A stretch of 64,000 nucleotides of DNA, from positions 62,001 to 126,000 of the forward strand of contig JADGAN010000002.1 of assembly GCA_015231955.1 (NCBI GenBank), read 5' to 3'. The notes under the pieces were generated by a model. It did not search any database. It was not told where the DNA came from and worked only from the letters and a program-made list of their open reading frames with translations. The stretch is from Oligoflexia bacterium (GTDB taxonomy: Bacteria; Bdellovibrionota; Bacteriovoracia; Bacteriovoracales; Bacteriovoracaceae). Positions 34,922 through 41,657 of this stretch are shown here, one piece after another. How positions within the stretch are numbered: the first letter of the stretch is position 1; each line of letters starts with the position of its first letter. A program made the translations under genes and the position numbers.

Positions 34922-35443
34922 ATGAAAAGAGCTGCTCTTTATGGTTTTTTAATGGTGTGCTTGATGGGAAGTATGCTTCCTATCTCTTATTCACAAGTTG
35001 ATTGGAGTGCCAAGACGGCAAAAGCAATGGAAGCCTTAAAAAGTAAGACCAATCAATTAGGATTGCCAAAGTTAGAAGGCGAGGAGAAGGTTTCAGACAA
35101 GAAAGTTCCTGGGCTCTATTTTGGAACCACTAAAATGAATAACAATTTCACCGTGATCGATGAGGTTAAAAAAGAGAATAGCGGAACAGCAACTTTGTTT
35201 GTAAAGAGTGGAGATGAGTATGTTCGAATCACTACCAATGTTCAAAAAGATGACGGTTCTCGAGCGCTTGGGACGATTCTTGATCCTAAAGGAAAGGCGA
35301 TCGTAGCAATTAATAATGGCGAGTCTTTTGCAGGTGATGTTGATATTCTAGGGAAAACCTATAATACTCGCTATGAACCAATCAAAGATAGTAAAGGAGC
35401 GGTTATTGGTATTTGGTACGTTGGTTATTTAAAGTTGGAATAA
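34922..35443 (+). CDS. Secreted free-standing Cache-domain protein
   Basis: 173 residues. A signal peptide ends near SYSQ. Residues about 60-172 match the Cache_3-Cache_2 type of sensor domain: GLYFGTTKMNNNF, FVKSGDEYVRITTNVQKDDG, LGTILDPKGKAI, SFAGDVDILGKTYNTRYEPI and GAVIGIWYVGYLKL. Such domains are normally the extracellular part of chemoreceptors or kinases; here it has no transmembrane helix beyond the signal. CAAGGAG lies before the ATG. Its position right after a chemoreceptor suggests a periplasmic ligand-binding partner that reports to it. Confidence 0.88.
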   Translation: MKRAALYGFLMVCLMGSMLPISYSQVDWSAKTAKAMEALKSKTNQLGLPKLEGEEKVSDKKVPGLYFGTTKMNNNFTVIDEVKKENSGTATLFVKSGDEYVRITTNVQKDDGSRALGTILDPKGKAIVAINNGESFAGDVDILGKTYNTRYEPIKDSKGAVIGIWYVGYLKLE

Positions 35444-35546
35444 TCTACTAGATGCAGATTAAAATTTGCTTCAATGTACCCTCTCCTGGATGTGCATGCA
35501 AAATTTCACTCTCCCTCTAGATGATACGACTTATATTTGATATTCT

Positions 35547-35577
35547 TTATTAGTTTACACCATTTATTCACTAATAA
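35547..35577. promoter_or_regulatory. Inverted repeat before glutamine synthetase gene
   Basis: TTATTAGT (35547-35554) and ACTAATAA (35570-35577) are perfect complements separated by 15 bases, ending just before the AGAGG ribosome site of the next gene. A regulator site or leader hairpin is possible. Confidence 0.35.
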
Positions 35578-35589
35578 GAGGTCTTGCTT

Positions 35590-37170
35590 ATGTCAAATCC
35601 TGTCCTACATCAGCATCTTAGGAAAGAACGTAACGAAATCAGTCGCGACGACTTGATAAAAATCATAAAAGAATTTGAAATTTGCCAGATGAGTTTTCTC
35701 TACTCTGGTCTTGATGGAAAAATTAAAGAGCTTAAAATACCCACACACGATCGCAAATATGCCGATATGGTGCTAGCGCAAGGGGAGCGCATTGATGGCA
35801 GCAGCATCTTTAAGGGAGTTATCGATACAGGAAATAGTGATCTCTACATTGTCCCCATTTACAAGACTGCGTTCTTTCACCCCTTTGAACAAAATACACT
35901 TGCTGTATTTTGTAATTTTCTTGATCGTAGCGGAGAGCTTTGTATGGCGGTGCCTGAAAATGTGCTGGCAAGAACTGCTGCCAATTTCAGGGAACGCACA
36001 AAATTAAACTTAAATGCTCTAGGTGAGTTGGAATTTTATTTAATTTACGATCCAACTATTCTTACCGATGTTCCTAGTGAATATAAGAGTGCTGCCTCTA
36101 AAATTTTCATGGGGAAATCGCAAAGAAACTATCACCAATCGTATCCCTATAATAAGCAAGCAATGATCTTAAATAGTATGCTTTCACTCATCTCCTCTAT
36201 TACTGGTGCAGTTAAGTATGCACACGCTGAAGTAGGATGCATTGAGGGGCTGAAATCCAATCTGGCCGAGATCAATGGCAAAAATTGTGAACAGTTTGAG
36301 ATTGAGTTTTTACCTCGTCCTATTGAAGATATGGCCCACTACTTAAATCTTGCCAAGTGGATTATTCGCACCGTTGCTTATCGTTTTGGCAGCGTTGCTA
36401 CCTTTACTCCTAAAATTCAAGATGGCCATGCAGGTACTGGCATGCATGTACACTTGGAGCTAACCACACTCACCACTCCTGCACAAAATGTGATGGTAAA
36501 TCGACATAGTGGCAAGCTCAGTGAAGAGTCGCTAGCGCTGATCGGTGGTCTTGCTCAGATGGCACCCTCACTCACCGCCTTTGGCAATACGGTAGCAAGC
36601 TCCTATTGGAGATTAGTGGCCAACCAAGAGGCACCAACGCGTATCTGCTGGTCGGAACAAAATCGCTCGGCACTGATTCGTGTGCCTTTGGGGTGGAGTA
36701 ACCTAGGCAATTTGGCAGAGAAAGTCAACGACCTCTCCGTGCGCACCGAGACCCCCACCCATGCCTCTTCACGACAAACGGTTGAACTACGCAGTCCCGA
36801 TGGTTCTGCTATGATCACACTTTTGTTAGCAGGAATTTGTGCTGCCGCTGAACACGGTCTTTGTAATCGCGAGCAATCCCTGGAGTTGGCAAAAAAGCTC
36901 CATGTCACTGGCAACATTTTTAACAACGGCGACTACTTGCACTCTCTTCCCTCTCTACCCGCAAGTTGCCAGGAATCGGCAGAAGTGTTGCAAAGGGATC
37001 GTGGCATCTATGAACGCGCAGGCATTCCAACCAAAACCATTGACTATTTAATTCAGCACCTAAAAGAAGAGGCCACACTCTTTACCAGAGATCATCTGCA
37101 AAAGCTCTCTACAGAGGAGCAAAAGAAATTCACACGCGATATCCTTCACAAAGATCTCCACGCTCAATAA
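35590..37170 (+). CDS. Glutamine synthetase family protein
   Basis: 526 residues from ATG 35590 (AGAGG about ten bases upstream; a TTG six bases earlier is unlikely). Catalytic-domain motifs: LGELEFYLIYD (metal ligand region), CEQFEIEFLP, the ATP/metal loop GHAGTGMHVHLEL, TAFGNTVASSYWRLV (like the NSYKRL block), SALIRVPLG and ELRSPDGSA (with the metal-ligand Arg-Ser-Pro). An N-terminal beta-grasp region precedes it. The length exceeds the usual GSI (about 450-470) by about 60 residues at the C-terminus. I see no adenylylation-site Tyr loop of the classic NLYDLP form. Either a true glutamine synthetase or a gamma-glutamyl-amine ligase relative. Confidence 0.88.
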   Translation: MSNPVLHQHLRKERNEISRDDLIKIIKEFEICQMSFLYSGLDGKIKELKIPTHDRKYADMVLAQGERIDGSSIFKGVIDTGNSDLYIVPIYKTAFFHPFEQNTLAVFCNFLDRSGELCMAVPENVLARTAANFRERTKLNLNALGELEFYLIYDPTILTDVPSEYKSAASKIFMGKSQRNYHQSYPYNKQAMILNSMLSLISSITGAVKYAHAEVGCIEGLKSNLAEINGKNCEQFEIEFLPRPIEDMAHYLNLAKWIIRTVAYRFGSVATFTPKIQDGHAGTGMHVHLELTTLTTPAQNVMVNRHSGKLSEESLALIGGLAQMAPSLTAFGNTVASSYWRLVANQEAPTRICWSEQNRSALIRVPLGWSNLGNLAEKVNDLSVRTETPTHASSRQTVELRSPDGSAMITLLLAGICAAAEHGLCNREQSLELAKKLHVTGNIFNNGDYLHSLPSLPASCQESAEVLQRDRGIYERAGIPTKTIDYLIQHLKEEATLFTRDHLQKLSTEEQKKFTRDILHKDLHAQ

Positions 37171-37177
37171 GAGGCCC

Positions 37178-37474
37178 CTAAGATTTCTGCACGCGGATCG
37201 CTTCTTGATGAATGAGCTTATAGACTTTTGTGATGAGCTCTTGTGACAGCAGTAAGCGCTTCGATAATTTTCGACGCTTGCTTTCCCCCTTTAGCCACTC
37301 TCGCTTTTGTAGCGCCGTCATTCCACTTCTGGCCTTGATTTTGCCAATCTTTTTTACAAGCTTAAAGCGTTTGGCCAAATCGCGAAGAATTTTTTCATCG
37401 ACTGCTGCCAGTGAAGTGCGCAGCCTTTGCATCTCTTTTTTTTGCTTGTTCATACGAGCAACGTCACGCTTCAT
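37178..37474 (-). CDS. Chorismate mutase-like protein (AroQ type)
   Basis: 98 residues forming a single helical AroQ domain: LRTSLAAVDEKILRDLAKRFKL gives the first Arg region and LAKR, KKIGKIKARSG the active-site Lys, and LIHQEAIRVQKS the terminal Gln. It converts chorismate to prephenate in phenylalanine and tyrosine synthesis. The stand-alone form without prephenate dehydratase or dehydrogenase is found in several bacteria. GGGAGAG lies upstream of the ATG. The sequence is unusually Lys/Arg-rich, so a structural relative without activity cannot be excluded. Confidence 0.8.
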   Translation of the reverse strand: MKRDVARMNKQKKEMQRLRTSLAAVDEKILRDLAKRFKLVKKIGKIKARSGMTALQKREWLKGESKRRKLSKRLLLSQELITKVYKLIHQEAIRVQKS

Positions 37475-37560
37475 ATTTAATACTCTCCCTGATGATTAAT
37501 ACCCCTTTTCGATTATAATTCCAAATTCAAAATATTTTTGATATTTGTGGCAACAAAATA

Positions 37561-37584
37561 ATGGAGGCGACTATGGAGGCAACT
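37561..37584 (+). repeat. 12-bp duplication of ribosome site and start codon
   Basis: ATGGAGGCGACT followed by ATGGAGGCAACT, then ATGGTG. Each unit provides a GGAGG five bases before the next ATG, giving three in-frame possible starts for ung. Confidence 0.85.
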
Positions 37585-38271
37585 ATGGTGGATCCAAAAT
37601 GTATTCAAATCGAAGAGAGCTGGAAAAAGCATCTGCTCGGTGAGTTTTCCAAAGATTATATGCAGACTCTTCGTACTTTTCTTCAAGACGAACTCCAGCA
37701 AAAGAAGCTGATCTTCCCTCATGGAAGTGAAATTTTCTCAGCATTTAATCTTACTCCTTTTGATCAAGTTAAAGTGGTTATCATTGGTCAAGATCCTTAC
37801 CATGGTATTGGCCAGGCCCATGGCCTTTGCTTCTCCGTTAAACCTGGCATTCCGGCGCCACCATCACTGCTTAACATTTATAAAGAGCTTGCAAGTGATG
37901 TGGGATTTACCGCCCCAACTCATGGACACCTCATCTCTTGGGCCAAGCAAGGGGTGCTGCTCTTAAATGCAGTTTTAACCGTGGAAAAAAATAGGGCCGG
38001 CTCCCATCATGGCAAGGGTTGGGAACAGTTTACAGATAAAGTCGTGGATGTGCTCAATCGCGAGAAGGAGAATCTTGTCTTTATCCTTTGGGGAAGTCCA
38101 GCACAACGAAAGTGTGCCCATGTTGATGGAAGAAGGCACTTGATCTTAAAAGCGCCGCACCCCTCTCCCCTTTCTTCCTATCGTGGTTTCTTTGGGTGTA
38201 GGCACTTTTCCAAAACCAACCAATTTCTTAGTGAAAAAAATCTTCCGCCTATCCACTGGCAACTGCCATGA
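37585..38271 (+). CDS. ung: Uracil-DNA glycosylase
   Basis: 228 residues from the third in-frame ATG; starts at 37561 or 37573 would add eight or four residues. Removes uracil from DNA in base-excision repair. The water-activating loop is GQDPYHGIGQAHG with catalytic Asp70; GLCFSVKPG, LLLNAVLTVEKNRAGSHHGKG (in two parts) and HPSPLSSYRGFFGC, with the catalytic His, complete the family-1 signature. The stop overlaps the rsmE start by four bases (ATGA), so the two are co-translated. Confidence 0.97.
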   Translation: MVDPKCIQIEESWKKHLLGEFSKDYMQTLRTFLQDELQQKKLIFPHGSEIFSAFNLTPFDQVKVVIIGQDPYHGIGQAHGLCFSVKPGIPAPPSLLNIYKELASDVGFTAPTHGHLISWAKQGVLLLNAVLTVEKNRAGSHHGKGWEQFTDKVVDVLNREKENLVFILWGSPAQRKCAHVDGRRHLILKAPHPSPLSSYRGFFGCRHFSKTNQFLSEKNLPPIHWQLP

Positions 38272-39038
38272 ATCAACTGATTGTCTATGAGAGGGAGATT
38301 GTAAACAATCTTGCAACTATTGCCAAAAAGGATGCCTTACATTTTTCATCCCCCATCTCTTCTCATGAAAGGATCTCGCACCTGCAAGATGTTTTGCGGG
38401 CGCGTATTGGTGATACCCTCAAAATTTTCATACCAAATCAATCAAGAAGGATCGCAAAGATCATCCAGCTAGATGATAATACTTGCACTCTAGAACTAGG
38501 GCCGCCACTCTTGGAGGTGATCTCCCCTTTTACTCATCTTCACCTGCTCATTGGCATTAGTCGTCCGCTTACCATGAAGAAAATTTTCGAGCACGCCACG
38601 GCCATGGGAGTTGCACAGCTACACTTTTTCCTTGGGGAAAAGAGTGAAAAATCGTACTTGCAATCACCCCTTATAAAATCGAAAGAGTACTTACGTTTTA
38701 TAGAGCAAGGGTTGTCGCAATCGTCTCGCTATTTTAAACATCCACAAGTGGAGTTTCACTCTTATTTAAAAGAGCTGGCCCTTCCTCCTATTGCAAACCG
38801 CTTCTACCTAGAAAGTAGTGCCAAAGCAACGCTACAAACAGAGCAACATCTCTTGGCATCCCCTACTCTTTTGGCCATAGGTCCAGAGCGAGGATACTCT
38901 GAAAACGAACTCGCCACTCTCAAGCAAAAAGAGTTTCAAGGTGTACGCATCTCACAATCGATTTTGCGAGTAGAGATGGCGCTCTTTTATGCTCTTGCAC
39001 AACTGGAATTTATCCATCTTCATCAAAGTTGCTCTTGA
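38268..39038 (+). CDS. rsmE: 16S rRNA m3U1498 methyltransferase
   Basis: 256 residues of the SPOUT (trefoil-knot) class. An N-terminal PUA-like part contains HLQDVLRARIGD, and the knot includes LLIGISRPLTMKKIFEHATAMGV, AIGPERGYSENE (SAM-binding) and SQSILRVEMALFYAL. It methylates U1498 of 16S rRNA. It overlaps ung by four bases. The family assignment is secure although the identity to E. coli RsmE looks moderate. Confidence 0.94.
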   Translation: MNQLIVYEREIVNNLATIAKKDALHFSSPISSHERISHLQDVLRARIGDTLKIFIPNQSRRIAKIIQLDDNTCTLELGPPLLEVISPFTHLHLLIGISRPLTMKKIFEHATAMGVAQLHFFLGEKSEKSYLQSPLIKSKEYLRFIEQGLSQSSRYFKHPQVEFHSYLKELALPPIANRFYLESSAKATLQTEQHLLASPTLLAIGPERGYSENELATLKQKEFQGVRISQSILRVEMALFYALAQLEFIHLHQSCS

Positions 39039-39110
39039 AAAGCTCACACTAACCAGTATACAACTATGGTACAACTGATTTGATTACCTAGATAAGGATA
39101 AGGAGCATGT

Positions 39111-40112
39111 ATGGCATTCAACTTACGCAATCGTCACTTTCTACGATTAATGGACTTTACTCAAGAGGAGATGAAATTTCTTCTTGATCTCTCGAAAGAT
39201 TTAAAGCGCGCAAAGTACACCGGTTCTGAAAAACCGTTGCTTCAAGGAAAAAAAATCGCGCTGATCTTTGAAAAAACTTCTACTCGTACCCGCTGTGCTT
39301 TTGAAGTTGCCGCTTACGAGCAAGGGGCCCACGTTACCTATATTGACTCCTCGGGATCACAAATCGGCCATAAAGAGTCGATGAAAGATACTGCTCGCGT
39401 GCTTGGCCGTATGTATGATGGCATTCAATACCGAGGTTATGGCCAACAAGTTGTGGAAACGCTAGCAAAGTATGCAGGCGTTCCTGTATGGAACGGACTA
39501 ACCAATGAGTTTCATCCCACACAAATTTTGGCCGATATTATGACCATGAGTGAACACTGCTCTAAACCACTTCGCGATATCTCTTTCTGTTATGTGGGTG
39601 ATGGCCGTTTTAATATGGCAAACTCTCTACTCGAAGGTGCCGTTAAGATGGGTATGGATTTTAGAATTGGCGCCCCTGCAAAGTATCAACCCGATAAAGC
39701 TTTAGTCGCCGAGTGTATGAAAGAGGCGCAAAAAAGTGGCGCTCGCATCACCATTACCGATGATATTGACAAGGCCGTAAAGGGTGTAGACTTTGTCCAT
39801 ACCGATGTTTGGGTCTCTATGGGTGAACCTGAGTCTGTATGGGTGGAGAGAATCGAGGCGCTTAAACCTTATCAAGTTAATAAAAAGCTTATGGAGCGTA
39901 CAGGAAATCCACTTGTGAAATTCATGCACTGTTTGCCAGCATTTCACAATCGTGACACCAAAGTTGGGGAAGAGGTTTTCAAGAAATTCTCTCTTGATGG
40001 TGTTGAAGTGACTGAGGATGTTTTTGAATCTCAACAATCGATCGTTTTTGATCAAGCAGAAAATCGCCTGCACACCATTAAGGCGGTGATGGTGGCCACG
40101 CTCGGTCTCTAA
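39111..40112 (+). CDS. argF: Ornithine carbamoyltransferase
   Basis: 333 residues. Makes citrulline from ornithine and carbamoyl phosphate in arginine synthesis, or the reverse in arginine catabolism. Motifs: STRTR (Ser57-Arg61, carbamoyl-phosphate binding), HPTQ, and HCLPAFH with the ornithine-binding Cys. LNDVWVSMG-type ornithine region appears as [17 protein letters not shown] lies just before the ATG; a second ATG in another frame sits four bases earlier. No other arg gene is nearby, so the direction of the pathway cannot be told from context. Confidence 0.96.
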   Translation: MAFNLRNRHFLRLMDFTQEEMKFLLDLSKDLKRAKYTGSEKPLLQGKKIALIFEKTSTRTRCAFEVAAYEQGAHVTYIDSSGSQIGHKESMKDTARVLGRMYDGIQYRGYGQQVVETLAKYAGVPVWNGLTNEFHPTQILADIMTMSEHCSKPLRDISFCYVGDGRFNMANSLLEGAVKMGMDFRIGAPAKYQPDKALVAECMKEAQKSGARITITDDIDKAVKGVDFVHTDVWVSMGEPESVWVERIEALKPYQVNKKLMERTGNPLVKFMHCLPAFHNRDTKVGEEVFKKFSLDGVEVTEDVFESQQSIVFDQAENRLHTIKAVMVATLGL

Positions 40113-40122
40113 TCTCCCCTAC

Positions 40123-41187
40123 TTATAGCACATAGACCGAATAGATCCTTGTCATCTCTTCTTCACTACAATCTTTCATCTTTCCAATATTCTCGCTCTC
40201 TATAAATTGAGATAGCTCATGGCAATTTTTAGTAGAGGGTAAGTAACGAACAACCACACAAGGATTGGAAAACTTCTCTTTTAAGGTTTTTAACGTCTTC
40301 TTAATTGGATCTAGATCACTTACACCTTCGAAATTCAAAAAGGAGTGAAAGGAGCTTTGATTACTGCTTGTAATGCCACTCAAAACTTCACAAGTACCAC
40401 CCAATTTATAGTGAATTTTAACTTTATTGTGTTGTAATTGATGTTTTACCTTCGTCAAGATTTCACGTTTTAGTGACGGTGGGATCTGCTCTTTCGGTAA
40501 ATAACGAAAATCCCCTACAAATGCGAGGTGAAAGAGGAAAGAGGTGACACTCTCTCCTTTATTCAAAATTGTGGATAAGGCAGAAAAGAGTCCACTCTTT
40601 TTCTCTTGAAGAGCAATTAGTGAGATATTATTGGATCCTAGAAATTTTTGTACCCAAGGCAGGGACAGCACTTGCAACCAAAAATTAAAGCGCTTAAAGG
40701 GAAAATTTTTTTTACATTCGCCAATAGGCCTTTTAAGAACATGCTTAAAGCGAGAGGCCAAGAAAATTTTGCTTATAGGCCGCACCCGGGATAGAAAGCG
40801 CTCAAAGCTGCCACAAACCAAAACCCCTCGCTGAATATCGTGAATACGAGAGTCCCAGTGCCTTTTGGCCTCCTCACTTAAGTCCGCTTTAAAGTCATCA
40901 AATTGACCTAACCGATGTTGTACAAAGACGGGATCTTGGTAAAAACCAATGAAGTGAAGATAATCATCCACAGATAATTTTTTAAGCGCCAAAAGTTTAA
41001 GCTCTAGCAGATATTGGTTTTCAGGATTGGTGTCTATACAATAAATCTCCTCAAGGGAAGGGGTATCCAGCAATGCAATCACTCTTTCACCATTACCTGT
41101 GATTGCAGTGGCCATGGTGGCCTTAGCGTTTTGAATCATGTGGCGATCGATACGATTATCTTCGATAACGTGCGAGTAACAAATCAT
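40123..41187 (-). CDS. BtaA-like (DUF3419) protein
   Basis: 354 residues from ATG 41187, which has GGAG six bases upstream; an ATG four codons earlier is possible. Matches the BtaA/DUF3419 family: YSHVIEDNRIDRHM at the start, a SAM-binding region (GNGERVIALLD, IYCIDTNPENQYLLELKLLAL) and LSVDDYLHFIGF. BtaA moves the aminocarboxypropyl group of SAM onto diacylglycerol in the synthesis of betaine lipids. Its partner BtaB is not in the window, and the classic TIxSGG-type loop is altered here (ATAITGNGE), so a related lipid or non-lipid substrate is possible. Confidence 0.78.
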   Translation of the reverse strand: MICYSHVIEDNRIDRHMIQNAKATMATAITGNGERVIALLDTPSLEEIYCIDTNPENQYLLELKLLALKKLSVDDYLHFIGFYQDPVFVQHRLGQFDDFKADLSEEAKRHWDSRIHDIQRGVLVCGSFERFLSRVRPISKIFLASRFKHVLKRPIGECKKNFPFKRFNFWLQVLSLPWVQKFLGSNNISLIALQEKKSGLFSALSTILNKGESVTSFLFHLAFVGDFRYLPKEQIPPSLKREILTKVKHQLQHNKVKIHYKLGGTCEVLSGITSSNQSSFHSFLNFEGVSDLDPIKKTLKTLKEKFSNPCVVVRYLPSTKNCHELSQFIESENIGKMKDCSEEEMTRIYSVYVL

Positions 41188-41426
41188 GAGTTTCTCCATT
41201 TTAGTTTTCTAAAAATGCTGGGGATCTCTTTTAAGGATACTTCAATGTTGCCATTTTCAAACAACGGCAATTTTTTTATCCGTTTTTTAGACAAAAAAAT
41301 ATGCTCATCCTTATGCACACGGGGGGTTCTGCATAGGGGTTCCGCATATCGGCAACTACAGTTATCACCATTATTGCTTGCTTGATTGCTTGCTTGCGCT
41401 GCTTTTTCTTCGATAAGCTGCTGCAA
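41184..41426 (-). CDS. Possible small protein upstream of BtaA-like gene
   Basis: An 80-codon frame with a TTG start and no ribosome site. Its TGA overlaps the ATG of the BtaA-like gene as ATGA, which is the main support. The N-terminal third is low complexity (from CTTG/CAAG repeats near 41375-41400); the C-terminal half (HIFLSKKRIKKLPLFENGN) looks more like protein. It may be a leader or remnant. Confidence 0.3.
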   Translation of the reverse strand: MQQLIEEKAAQASNQASNNGDNCSCRYAEPLCRTPRVHKDEHIFLSKKRIKKLPLFENGNIEVSLKEIPSIFRKLKWRNS

Positions 41427-41483
41427 TTACGGACGCTGTGGCATATATTCGTAAAAAAAAGGCCATAGGACAGCGATTCCTTG

Positions 41484-41489
41484 TATAAT
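41484..41489 (+). promoter_or_regulatory. -10 element for the DUF349 gene
   Basis: A perfect TATAAT preceded by TTG (TTGTATAAT). No good -35 box is visible. It would start transcription near 41496, right at the base of the hairpin at 41500-41530. Confidence 0.5.
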
Positions 41490-41499
41490 TTTGCCCTAT

Positions 41500-41530
41500 G
41501 GGGGATGCTACTATGGAAGGAGCATCCCCC
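41500..41530 (+). promoter_or_regulatory. Perfect 10-bp hairpin at predicted mRNA 5' end
   Basis: GGGGGATGCT and AGCATCCCCC pair perfectly around an 11-base loop. It begins about four bases after the predicted transcription start, 128 bases before the start codon, and no U tract follows. It may protect the mRNA 5' end or be a protein-binding operator. Confidence 0.6.
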
Positions 41531-41657
41531 GTTAATCTTCAGATCGCTAGTTTCCCTCTACTGCTCAAAAATGAGTGTCGACAATTTCTCTACACTTAAA
41601 TATCATTTTGGAAGATACTCTTACAAAAAACATGCCCAAAAAACATGGAAGGTTGCA

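Noticed and set aside
40085-40128. CGGTCT...AGACCG between argF and the BtaA-like gene as a terminator
   Set aside because: The loop is about 27 bases and no U tract follows.
41481-41657. N-terminal extension of the DUF349 protein by 59 residues
   Set aside because: The extension would begin before the predicted transcription start, covers the hairpin and does not look like protein; the ATG at 41658 has a good ribosome site.
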